Shown here: piece after piece, positions 20,631 through 27,859 of the stretch | How positions within the stretch are numbered: the stretch's first letter is position 1 | How the letters are laid out: every line of letters begins with the position of its first letter | NCBI RefSeq assembly: GCF_947500125.1 | Contig: NZ_CANMRA010000010.1 | Coordinates: 62,001-126,000, forward strand | Reading direction: 5' to 3' | Origin: an uncultured Kocuria sp. | Lineage (GTDB): Bacteria; Actinomycetota; Actinomycetes; Actinomycetales; Micrococcaceae | DNA: 64,000 nt | Notes under the pieces: model-generated | The model's database searches: none | What the model saw: only the letters and a program-made list of their open reading frames with translations | What the model was told of the DNA's origin: nothing | Translations under genes and position numbers: made by a program

Positions 20631-21383
20631 TCAGAGGTGGCGGTGGTATCGGCGAGGGTCCTGCAGGAAGGTTCTCCAGTGGTGCACCAGCTCCAGGTCC
20701 TCCCAGAGTGTGGGGCGTAGCCCCCAGGGGCCGACCTCGAGGACATCGGCTCCGGGCAGGGAGGCCAGCAGCGGGGAGTGGGTGGCGAGCACGATCTGGG
20801 ATGTTCCGCCGGCCATCCGGTCCATCAGGATCGAGAGCGAACCCAGGCAGCCAGTGAAGGACAGCGCGGACTCCGGTTCGTCGAGCACCCACAGTCCCGG
20901 CCCGTGGATGCGGTCGCGGACCAGGTCCAGGAAGGACTCCCCGTGGGACATCTCGTGGAAGGACGGATCGGGTCGCCTGGTGCTGGGATTGTTCTCCAGG
21001 TACGTGAAGAAACCGTGCATGGTCTCAGCGCGCAGGAAATAGCCGTGGCGGGTCGTGGCCGGATTGCGCACTAGTTGCAGATGCTCGTGCAGGTCCGACT
21101 CGGTGGGGCGGGTGGAGTGGCGGGCGCCGGTGGATCCGCCTTCGGGGGAGAGCCCGTAGGCCCCGGCGATGGCTTCCACGAGGGTGGACTTGCCGGAGCC
21201 ATTCTCTCCGATCAGCACCGTGGCCGCCCCCAGCTCGAGGCCATGGTCAAGTAGGTGGCGTACCGGGGCCAGCGTGGCCGGCCAGGTGCGGCGGTCCAGT
21301 GGGGCGGCCGGGTGTTCGCGGACCTGGCGCACCGGCAGGCGGGGGAAGTCCATGCCGCCTAGCATCGCAGGGCGAGCGGTCAT
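20631..21383 (-). CDS. Stand-alone ABC-type ATPase (COG3910-like)
   Basis: The 250-residue protein has a Walker A (IGENGSGKSTLVEAIAGAYG, near residue 57), a signature-like MSHGESFLDLV, Walker B WVLDEPESALS and a switch histidine in VLATHSPLL. The single-domain layout and the RAETMHGFFTYL segment match the small predicted ATPases of COG3910 (AAA_21/AAA_15 class), relatives of Rad50/OLD ATPases whose role is not known; no nuclease partner lies next to it. The start could be ATG 21383 or ATG 21353, the latter following AGGCGG. The gene stands alone on the minus strand of the island. Confidence 0.82.
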   Translation of the reverse strand: MTARPAMLGGMDFPRLPVRQVREHPAAPLDRRTWPATLAPVRHLLDHGLELGAATVLIGENGSGKSTLVEAIAGAYGLSPEGGSTGARHSTRPTESDLHEHLQLVRNPATTRHGYFLRAETMHGFFTYLENNPSTRRPDPSFHEMSHGESFLDLVRDRIHGPGLWVLDEPESALSFTGCLGSLSILMDRMAGGTSQIVLATHSPLLASLPGADVLEVGPWGLRPTLWEDLELVHHWRTFLQDPRRYHRHL

Positions 21384-21698
21384 GGGTCATGAACCATCGA
21401 GCCCGCATCGTTGCGGCCGGGGCTTTTCCGCTGGGTGCAGTTGGGGGGTATGGCGAGACTCCGGGGTCTACTTCCTGCCCTTCTCTCGCCCTCTCAGACG
21501 AGACCCGCGAGTACTCCTTACCGACAGGTCGGCCATACCGTGGGGCGACTCTACTTGCGACCTCCATGGGCGCCGATCCCACGAGGGCGATGTTGCAGCT
21601 GGGGTTCCCCCTTGCGCTGGGAGTCCGACCGGCGAGTCGGGTGGCAAGGGGTCCTGGAGGCCGATGTTTGGCTTCGCGAACTCAACGGAAGTGATGTC
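21384..21698. other. Gap without a supported gene
   Basis: This 315-base stretch separates the minus-strand ATPase from the small plus-strand gene at 21699, so it must hold both promoters. Several frames are open, but none has a plausible start, composition or similarity. I see no clear -35/-10 pair and no strong dyad. Confidence 0.5.
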
Positions 21699-21884
21699 AT
21701 GCACACCAAAGTCCGAGTCGCAGCGATCGTCGTTCTCCTTTTTGCACTAGGCCTGTTCGCCATCACTGAATGGTTGCCCGCCCTCCTCTTTCTCCCCGCA
21801 GCAGGAGGTGCACTCTTGTTGAACGAGTCCGGGATGCTCACACCTGGGCGGTCCCGCAACGACAGAGACCGCTCACGCTCCTAA
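21699..21884 (+). CDS. Small membrane protein (61 residues)
   Basis: The ATG at 21699 follows GGAAGTG by a suitable distance. The product begins MHTKVRVAAIVVLLFALGLF and has two hydrophobic helices (about residues 6-23 and 26-42) with a charged tail rich in Arg, Asp and Ser. No family is recognised. Upstream in-frame sequence is open but does not look coding, so the short form is preferred. It is one of several tiny membrane genes of the island. Confidence 0.5.
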   Translation: MHTKVRVAAIVVLLFALGLFAITEWLPALLFLPAAGGALLLNESGMLTPGRSRNDRDRSRS

Positions 21885-21923
21885 TTTTCGCGGGTCCATA
21901 GGCGTCGGCACGTGCAATTGGGG

Positions 21924-22445
21924 TCACCTGGCGGGCTCGGCGGAGCCCTCGGCTGCGGGTGCTGCCAGCCTGCTTTGGAGGCGGGAGAGCCCGGCGCCCA
22001 GCAGGACCAGGAGCACGGCGGGTACGGCGTGGATGACCATGAGCAGCGGTGTCGGTTCCAGCATTTGGGCCAGCTGCTCCAGCGGCATCTGCAGTGCGTA
22101 CTGCCAGAGGCCGAGCAGGTAGCCGTAGACCTGGCTCACGACGGCGACCAGGGCGGCGACCACCGCCCACAGGGCCACGGCGTACCGGGTGGACGCCCAG
22201 CGGTATCCGTCGACGGCCGCCCAGATCCCGGCCGGCACGAAGCTCAGCAGCCCGGCAACGAGTCCGGGTGCGTTGGGGGTGGTGGCGAACCAGTCGTTGC
22301 GCAGGAACACCTCGAAGCTGCCCTGCAGCACGACCACGATTGGCACCACGCGGATCAGCACCTGCACCACCGTGTGGCGGGGCCGGGTACGGTTTCTGGC
22401 GGTGGGATTCGGTGCAGGCTCCATCCACCCACGGTAGGCGCCCAC
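21924..22445 (-). CDS. Membrane protein of unknown function
   Basis: The 173-residue product has four hydrophobic segments (about residues 27-46, 62-79, 86-108 and 133-152), a basic N-terminus (PTARNRTRPRHTV) and an Ala/Glu-rich tail. No family is recognised. ATG 22445 and ATG 22424 (MEPAPNP) are both possible; neither has a strong ribosome binding site. It converges on the 61-residue gene with a 39-base gap. Confidence 0.6.
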   Translation of the reverse strand: MGAYRGWMEPAPNPTARNRTRPRHTVVQVLIRVVPIVVVLQGSFEVFLRNDWFATTPNAPGLVAGLLSFVPAGIWAAVDGYRWASTRYAVALWAVVAALVAVVSQVYGYLLGLWQYALQMPLEQLAQMLEPTPLLMVIHAVPAVLLVLLGAGLSRLQSRLAAPAAEGSAEPAR

Positions 22446-22675
22446 TCCGGGTGCACGGCGGAAGCACTGGTGAGGGGCAGTGGCCGCGCGCTACCGTCAC
22501 CGCGGAGGGGCGGGGCGGTGTTCCCCATGGAGGGGACAGGTGCCGCCGGGTACACCGGGCCAGTCCCGCCCATGGAACTGCCGCACCGGCAGGTGCCAGG
22601 GAGGGTTCCGCAACGGTCCCTCAACACACGCCACCCTATGCCTGCCTGAGACAACATGCCTGGCAAACTCAAGGA

Positions 22676-22777
22676 ATGTTTGAAGATCAGTTCGAATTGC
22701 CCATCCTGTTGTTTCTGCTCATCTACAGTGCGGTGACTTCGTTGCTCTTCCTGCGGGCGAGCAGACGCAATAAATGA
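22676..22777 (+). CDS. Possible 33-residue single-helix membrane peptide
   Basis: ATG at 22676 opens a frame for a short acidic N-terminus (MFEDQFELP), one hydrophobic helix (ILLFLLIYSAVTSLLFL) and a basic end (RASRRNK), the charge pattern expected for a membrane insert with its C-terminus inside. AAGGA directly abuts the ATG, which is too close for a normal Shine-Dalgarno. The hairpin at 22811 follows 33 bases after the stop. It may be an unannotated small protein or chance. Confidence 0.3.
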   Translation: MFEDQFELPILLFLLIYSAVTSLLFLRASRRNK

Positions 22778-22810
22778 AGCTTTAGGAACTGTCGTCGTGT
22801 TGACCGGTCG

Positions 22811-22845
22811 CGGTAGCGGGCGGCTTTACATATGACGGGCTACCG
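22811..22845 (+). repeat. Island hairpin repeat, copy A (loop with ACATATG)
   Basis: CGGTAGC (22811-22817) pairs with GCTACCG (22839-22845) around a 21-base loop. The core GCTTTACATATGACGGGCTA at 22823-22842 matches copy B at 18 of 20 bases. It stands in the gap before the HAD phosphatase. Confidence 0.5.
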
Positions 22846-22993
22846 GCCACTTTCATCGAAAATGACGGTGCAGTCGAACTTGCTCCTGCGGAACGCGAGT
22901 ATTCTCAGCGCCCGGCACCAGGACCCAGGAAGAGAATGAGGTGCTGGCAGTAGCATCGTTGAGAGTCGAGAACGAAGCTCAGGAGGTCTTGTG

Positions 22994-23770
22994 ATGGACC
23001 GCTGTCGCCCGGAGTGCTGGTTGACGGACATGGACGGTGTGCTCGTCCGTGAGGGCGAAGCCCTGCCGGGTGCTGCGGACTTCCTGCAGCGCCTCGTCGA
23101 CCAGGAACGCCGGTTCCTGGTGCTCACCAACAACTCGATCTACACTCCCCGAGATCTCGCGGCTCGGCTGGCCAAGAGCGGGCTGACCGTGCCGGAGGAG
23201 TCGATCTGGACCTCGGCGCTGGCCACCGCCGGGTTCCTCGCTGACCAGGTTCCTGGTGGCTCGGCGTACGTGGTCGGTGAGGCGGGTCTGACCACCGCGC
23301 TGTACGAAGTGGGTTACACCCTCACCGATGTCACCCCCGACTACGTGGTCCTGGGGGAGACCCGGACGTACTCCTTCGAGGCCATCACCAAGGCGATCCG
23401 GCTGATCGAGTCCGGGTCACGCTTCATCGCGACCAACCCCGACGCCACCGGGCCCTCGGCGGAGGGGCCGCTGCCGGCGACCGGGGCGGTCGCGGCTCTG
23501 ATCACCCGGGCCACCGGGGCCCGTCCGTACTTCGTCGGCAAGCCCAACCCGATGATGTTCCGCAGCGCGATGAACCGCATCGAGGCTCACTCCGAGACCA
23601 CGGTGATGATCGGCGACCGGATGGACACCGACGTCGTCGCGGGCATCGAAGCCGGGCTGGAGACGATCCTGGTGCTCAGCGGGTCCACCCACGCCGCGGA
23701 CATCACCAAATACCCGTACCGCCCCGGACGGGTGCTGGACTCGATCGCCGACGTCATCGACCTCATCTGA
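22994..23770 (+). CDS. HAD-IIA family hydrolase (NagD-like phosphatase)
   Basis: The 258-residue protein has the HAD motifs of the NagD/p-nitrophenylphosphatase group: motif I WLTDMDGVLV with the nucleophilic Asp near residue 13, motif II LVLTNNS near residue 43, the lysine of motif III in YFVGKPNPMMF, and motif IV MIGDRMDTDVVAG. Such enzymes dephosphorylate small metabolites (nucleotides, glycerol or sugar phosphates); the substrate is unknown. AGGAGG at 22981-22986 favours ATG 22994 over GTG 22991. The DinB-like gene follows 68 bases later and may share its transcript. Confidence 0.9.
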   Translation: MDRCRPECWLTDMDGVLVREGEALPGAADFLQRLVDQERRFLVLTNNSIYTPRDLAARLAKSGLTVPEESIWTSALATAGFLADQVPGGSAYVVGEAGLTTALYEVGYTLTDVTPDYVVLGETRTYSFEAITKAIRLIESGSRFIATNPDATGPSAEGPLPATGAVAALITRATGARPYFVGKPNPMMFRSAMNRIEAHSETTVMIGDRMDTDVVAGIEAGLETILVLSGSTHAADITKYPYRPGRVLDSIADVIDLI

Positions 23771-23838
23771 GCCTGGCGCCAGATTCCTCCAGCTGGGGCC
23801 CTTCCTGATCCAGCACACCACACGAGGGGATGACCACG

Positions 23839-24387
23839 ATGAGCGGCACCTCACCCACCCGTGAAGAGATCCACGACGAGCTCGAACGTTCTCGGACGGA
23901 CTTCCACGCCCTCGTGGCAACTGCGACTCCAGCGGATCTGCGCCGGTCCTCGTCCGGCACCCGATGGACCAACGGACAGCTGCTGTTCCACATGTTCTTC
24001 GGCTACTTGATCGTCCGGCGCCTGCTGCCGCTGGCGCGCCTGATGGGTCGCCTCCCCGAACCGGTCAGCCGTACCTTCGCCCGGACACTGGAGGTCGGCA
24101 CCCGGCCCTTCCACATCATCAATTACCAGAGCGACCGCGGGGCCGCTCGGATGTTCCACGGCCCGCGGCTCCTCCGGTGGTTCGACCGCACCCTCGACGT
24201 CCTGCAGGCCCGGCTGGAGACCGAGCCCGCGGCCGGACTGGCCCGCGGGATGCACATGCCCGTGTCCTGGGACCCGTACTTCCGGGACTGGATGAGCCTG
24301 GCCGAGATCTATCACTACGGCACCCAGCACTACGACCACCACCGACAGCAGCTGACCATCGGCCGGTCATCACGAGGAGACCCCTGA
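23839..24387 (+). CDS. DinB-like four-helix-bundle protein
   Basis: The 182-residue protein has the pattern of the DinB/YfiT superfamily: a conserved N-terminal segment ending SSGTRWTNGQLLFHMFFG, a middle helix, and a C-terminal YHYGTQHYDHHRQQL in which the spaced histidines match the metal-binding triad of thiol-S-transferases such as MST/BST enzymes. In actinobacteria several such proteins use mycothiol, but the cofactor here is an inference. GAGGGG lies nine bases before ATG 23839; ATG 23830 directly abuts it. It shares its strand with the HAD gene just upstream. Confidence 0.8.
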   Translation: MSGTSPTREEIHDELERSRTDFHALVATATPADLRRSSSGTRWTNGQLLFHMFFGYLIVRRLLPLARLMGRLPEPVSRTFARTLEVGTRPFHIINYQSDRGAARMFHGPRLLRWFDRTLDVLQARLETEPAAGLARGMHMPVSWDPYFRDWMSLAEIYHYGTQHYDHHRQQLTIGRSSRGDP

Positions 24388-24516
24388 TGAACTCGGTATT
24401 GCGGTCGAGACGGCCCAGTCGGCGACCTGGGTTCTGGGTGGGATCGCCTCTTCAGGACCGATCAAGCTGGTGCTGATGAGGCCATGAGCATGGGGTGAAC
24501 GCGAAGTCCATCCCCC

Positions 24517-24547
24517 TCCGCTTCACATATGACCGGCTATGAGCGGA
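24517..24547 (+). repeat. Island hairpin repeat, copy B (loop with ACATATG)
   Basis: TCCGCT (24517-24522) pairs with AGCGGA (24542-24547) around a 19-base loop. The core GCTTCACATATGACCGGCTA at 24520-24539 matches copy A at 18 of 20 bases although the stem bases differ. It lies about 130 bases after the DinB-like gene. Confidence 0.5.
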
Positions 24548-24608
24548 TTGCGTTGCGGTGAGGGTTCCTGTTGCGGCAGTCCCGGTTCTCGGTTCAGGCA
24601 GGGCTGAG

Positions 24609-24834
24609 CTACTTTTTGCGCTGAAGCCCGACCAGCACGATGAGGAGAGCCCAGAGGAACCCCCGGCGAGCATGGCGAGCCCGATCGCGAACAGCGCTCC
24701 GGCGCCGATGTTCGCCCCGCCTTCGCAGCACGAGGCGATGTTCCAGATCCAGGCGCCGGCCCGATGACGGCGCCCAGGGTGATCACGAGCAACGGGAGGC
24801 GTAGGAATCGCCGGGCTTGCGCAGAAAGCTTCAT
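24609..24834 (-). pseudogene. Small two-helix membrane protein gene broken by two single-base losses
   Basis: The minus strand starts well: AAAGGA six bases before ATG 24834, then MKLSAQARRFLRLPLLVITL. The frame is lost twice: adding one base in the C run at 24760-24762 continues into AWIWNIASCCEGGANIG, and adding one base in the C run at 24660-24664 continues into GFLWALLIVLVGLQRKK and a TAG stop. The repaired product has 75 residues and two membrane helices, and the length (226 bases) is exactly two short of 76 codons. Either the gene is decayed or the assembly lost a base in two G/C runs. Confidence 0.6.
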
Positions 24835-24879
24835 CGGCTGTCCTTTGTCGAAGCGGACTGCAGTGTTGCACCGAGGGAC

Positions 24880-25353
24880 CTATGTGCCGAGGGAGCCATT
24901 GTGTTCAGGCGTGGCTTTCTGGGCGAGCCACTGACGGCGTCTGATGATGGCGATCACGGTCACGATGAGCGGCAACAGGGGAACGAACAGTGCCTCAGAG
25001 GTCAGCACCAGCACGGCTACCAGCGCCCAGAAGAAGACGGTTGCCACAGCCCAGCCCACCACGGCCCCGGTGGTGACCGGCTGACGGGGTTCCTCTCCGC
25101 TGGCACGGCGTTGCCGCAGTTCTTCCAACGCGGCGCGACCCAGCGGCGCCAGATGCAGGGTTGCCAGGACGAGGACGATTAACGAGGCTACGAAGTAGTG
25201 GACTCCCAGCAGCTGGAGCAAGATGCCGATGAAGCCGCCCAGTACCCACCACAGCAGCACCCACAGGTAGAAGCATCGCCGCTTCGGGGGCATGGCGTCC
25301 CAGCCTGAGGCCGGACCGGAGAACGGACTGCCGCGGTGATCACCTGTGCTCAC
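24880..25353 (-). CDS. Membrane protein with four helices, unknown function
   Basis: The 157-residue product has a soluble N-terminus, then paired helices (about residues 31-50 and 54-70), a charged loop (ALEELRQRRASGEEPRQP) and a second pair (about 92-113 and 117-135), ending in a basic tail. I chose GTG 25353 because AAAGGA lies eight bases before it; ATG 25362 directly touches the AAAGG. No family is recognised. It diverges from the 91-residue membrane gene across about 260 bases, where promoters for both should lie. Confidence 0.62.
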   Translation of the reverse strand: MSTGDHRGSPFSGPASGWDAMPPKRRCFYLWVLLWWVLGGFIGILLQLLGVHYFVASLIVLVLATLHLAPLGRAALEELRQRRASGEEPRQPVTTGAVVGWAVATVFFWALVAVLVLTSEALFVPLLPLIVTVIAIIRRRQWLAQKATPEHNGSLGT

Positions 25354-25613
25354 GGGGCACATCCTTTCGTCGTATGCGCCACGGCGGGACGGGTCTGCGC
25401 CTCGGTCTCCATCAACCTGGATCCTTCCACGACGGACGGCCTCGAGTCCGTCCGCTCTTCCGGCTCGACGGCGCCGCAACGGCCACGCGATGCCGCCCGC
25501 GGGTGCAGGTCTTGGCGTGAGGCCGCCAAAGAGACCACATGTGCGACGTTCGCTTCTGTCACAGTGCGTGCTTGCCTGAGGACAGGAATCGGAACCGCCG
25601 GGGAAGAGGAGCT

Positions 25614-25889
25614 ATGGCCGCGGACAAGACGAACTGGAACCTGACCGGGGGACAGCTGCTGCAGCTGCTTGCATGTTCGATGGTCTACCCCGCGTTCCAG
25701 GCTTTTCGCGCCGGGCTCACGCTCTACGGTGTGCTGCTCCTTGCTGTTGTGATCCCGTCGTTCGTGGTGGGCCGCCGCCTCTACAAGCGCGGACAGGCTC
25801 AGGAGCCCGGGAACATCATCAGGACCTACGACCACAGAGAGAAGCGGCCCCCGGCCACCGGCTCTACTCCGCCGGGGAACAGCGACTGA
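25614..25889 (+). CDS. Small membrane protein (91 residues)
   Basis: GAAGAGGA a few bases before ATG 25614 is a good ribosome binding site. The product has two hydrophobic helices (about residues 13-30 and 34-51), a basic stretch (GRRLYKRGQ) and a hydrophilic tail. No family is recognised. Upstream in-frame codons exist, but the ribosome binding site fixes this start. Confidence 0.6.
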   Translation: MAADKTNWNLTGGQLLQLLACSMVYPAFQAFRAGLTLYGVLLLAVVIPSFVVGRRLYKRGQAQEPGNIIRTYDHREKRPPATGSTPPGNSD

Positions 25890-26190
25890 CTTCCCGGATC
25901 GTCTGCGGCCGGACCCATGGGGTAGATGGGGCGCCGAGTGGCTTCGGACCTGGAGCGGTGCAACAGGGGTCCCCGCACGAGTACTCCGCGGCGATCGCCG
26001 GCGCCCGGGACATGCCTGCTGCTCGACCTTGAAGTGGGGACTGATGTCATGGTCTTGGGGGTGCCTCACAGCGTGTCGGTGCAAGAGCGTCTGGCCACGA
26101 GTTGTTCGGTCCGGTAGACGTGCAGTACACGAGTCCCGTTTGCATCCGAACATCCTGCAGGACTCCTTCAGCAGACGGGCGGTAGCGCAC
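25890..26190. other. Gap without a supported gene
   Basis: About 300 bases between two membrane protein genes on the same strand. A frame opening at 26029 runs into the next gene but its first 54 codons give a Trp/Cys/Arg-rich peptide of non-coding character. No terminator or promoter stands out. Confidence 0.45.
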
Positions 26191-26880
26191 ATGGCCGCCA
26201 TCTCGCAGCGCACGGGCATCCGGTTGCGGGTCCTGTTGGGCTGCTTCGTCCTCGGGCTGGGCGGCGTCGCGGTGGCTTTCACCTGGCCGGCCTTCCGTGC
26301 CCTGGCACCTGCCGATCAGGGCTGGGGATGGATCTTCCCGGCCCTGGGGGCGGTGACTGCGCTCATGGGTGTCTGGCTGGTGGTGGGCCGGTGGCGCGGA
26401 AAGCCTCTCGTGTTCTCGGACCACCCGTGGCGCTTGGGGCTCTGGGCAGTCATGGCGGTGCTCTACTTCGCGTCCTTCGTGGTGTTCGCCCGACCCGTGG
26501 CCGGTGAGGGCGAGGACGTGGGTCCGCTGGTCCTGCCCGGGTGTGCCGCGTGGTTGGTGGGTCTTGCTGTGTGCATGCTGTTCGTGCCGGCAGGATCCGA
26601 GGCGCCGCGGCGGAAGGGGCCGTTGCGCTTCACCCATGCGGGACGGAAGAAGGCACACCGGATACTTCTCCTCCTGGGTGGGGCCAGCGTGTTTCTCGTG
26701 CTGATGGGATTGGCTCTCGAGCATTGGGTTCATCCCTGGTTCGCTGAGACCTTTGTCGGCTCGGGCCTTTTCGGGATGGCATTCACAGCGGTGTTGGCCA
26801 TCCGGGTCTTGAGGGCTGTGTCTGTGGAGGAGAGGGCGTCGACCTCGGTGCCCGGTGATGCAGCGAAGGAGAAAGAGTGA
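26191..26880 (+). CDS. Multi-spanning membrane protein, unknown function
   Basis: From ATG 26191 the product has 229 residues and about six helices in three pairs: about 13-31 and 48-66, 85-103 and 113-131, 157-176 and 186-204, joined by short basic loops such as GRKKAHRI. No family is recognised. The next gene encodes a protein of similar size with the same paired-helix layout, so the two may be distant paralogues. The ribosome binding site is weak (GGGCGG about nine bases upstream). Confidence 0.58.
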   Translation: MAAISQRTGIRLRVLLGCFVLGLGGVAVAFTWPAFRALAPADQGWGWIFPALGAVTALMGVWLVVGRWRGKPLVFSDHPWRLGLWAVMAVLYFASFVVFARPVAGEGEDVGPLVLPGCAAWLVGLAVCMLFVPAGSEAPRRKGPLRFTHAGRKKAHRILLLLGGASVFLVLMGLALEHWVHPWFAETFVGSGLFGMAFTAVLAIRVLRAVSVEERASTSVPGDAAKEKE

Positions 26881-26959
26881 TCCGCAACCCGATGGGCCCG
26901 TTGGACTCCTGTCGAAAGCCGGGACTCAGTACTGCAGCAGGGGCTGTTGACGTGCCCCG

Positions 26960-27694
26960 ATGGCTGGCGGTGGCTTTCTCTCCGCCACCACAACAACCGT
27001 TCACGTATGCACATATGATGGATGTTTGTACCGGGCGGTAAGACGAAAGACTGCCCAGACCTGGGGGTGGTGGGTGCAACAGCGACGGTGGGCGCAACTC
27101 ACGCTCTTGGGTGGGTTGTTCATGATCGCCGTAGGAGCAGTGCCCCTGTGGTGGAGCATCGGGCACCTGACCTCGTCGGCGACCTCGGAGTTCTTCGCCC
27201 CCTGGCTGGGCGTGCTGACCGGGGCGATGGCGGTCGTTCTGGGGGTCCTGCTCATCGGTGGTGTTCTTCGCCGGGCTCCCCGGCAGCTGAGCCGTCGACG
27301 GTCCACCTGGATCATGCTGGTGTGGTGGCCGATCGCCGGGGTGCTGATGCTGCTCAGCAGCTGGGATGAGCCCACCATGGCCGGTGTCGCGCTGTTCCCC
27401 TTCCTGGTGGCGTTCCCCGTGGCGGCGCTGTTCGAGCAACCGCGGCAACAGCAGCGGTACGCCCAGCTCATCGCTACCCGTCCGCACCGGGCGCAGGCCA
27501 TGATCGGTATCGGTGTGGCTGGCTCCGTGCTCTTCGGCGCTTTCGGTGTGCTCTCCGCGGTCGGGCGGGACTGGCAGTCGCTGGGGGCTTTCCTGGCGTT
27601 CTTCCTGATGAGCTTCAGCTACATGATGGGGGCGCGAGCCGACCGGCAGCAGTTCGCCTCACCCGGGTCACACCGCGAGGAGATCGGCCCTTGA
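26960..27694 (+). CDS. Multi-spanning membrane protein, unknown function
   Basis: The frame codes for up to 244 residues with about six helices in three pairs (about 48-66 and 82-102; 117-134 and 141-157; 178-198 and 204-219). The start is uncertain: ATG 26960 has no ribosome binding site; TTG 27026 and GTG 27074 are alternatives, the last just before the first helix. CATATG at 27012 lies inside the early part of the frame. No family is recognised; compare the preceding gene. Hairpin copy C follows 36 bases after the stop. Confidence 0.55.
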   Translation: MAGGGFLSATTTTVHVCTYDGCLYRAVRRKTAQTWGWWVQQRRWAQLTLLGGLFMIAVGAVPLWWSIGHLTSSATSEFFAPWLGVLTGAMAVVLGVLLIGGVLRRAPRQLSRRRSTWIMLVWWPIAGVLMLLSSWDEPTMAGVALFPFLVAFPVAALFEQPRQQQRYAQLIATRPHRAQAMIGIGVAGSVLFGAFGVLSAVGRDWQSLGAFLAFFLMSFSYMMGARADRQQFASPGSHREEIGP

Positions 27695-27730
27695 AGTCTG
27701 CCGCGAAGGTGGTTGCTGAACGGCACCGTT

Positions 27731-27766
27731 GATGGGCAGGGACCGCTTGACATATGGCTGCCCGTC
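27731..27766 (+). repeat. Island hairpin repeat, copy C (loop with ACATATG)
   Basis: GATGGGCAG (27731-27739) pairs with CTGCCCGTC (27758-27766) with one G-T wobble, around an 18-base loop that holds ACCGCTTGACATATGG. The core GCTTGACATATG (27745-27756) matches copies A and B at all but the one variable base. It marks the right end of the island, just before the glycosyltransferase. Confidence 0.5.
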
Positions 27767-27859
27767 GGCGATCCAAGCCACGGGATCTCTCACATCTGTT
27801 CAACTCCTGTCCGCGCTGTCGACCGAATGTGAGAACTGAACCCGTCGCGGAAGGCGGAT

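Noticed and set aside
24389-24480. Plus-strand frame after the DinB-like gene (…ETAQSATWVLGGIASSG…)
   Set aside because: It has no start with ribosome binding site and only about 30 codons; it may be a remnant, but nothing supports it.
26998-27025. Fourth CATATG copy at 27012 as a member of the hairpin repeat
   Set aside because: It shares only ACATATG, lacks GCTT and the flanking stem, and lies within a probable coding frame.
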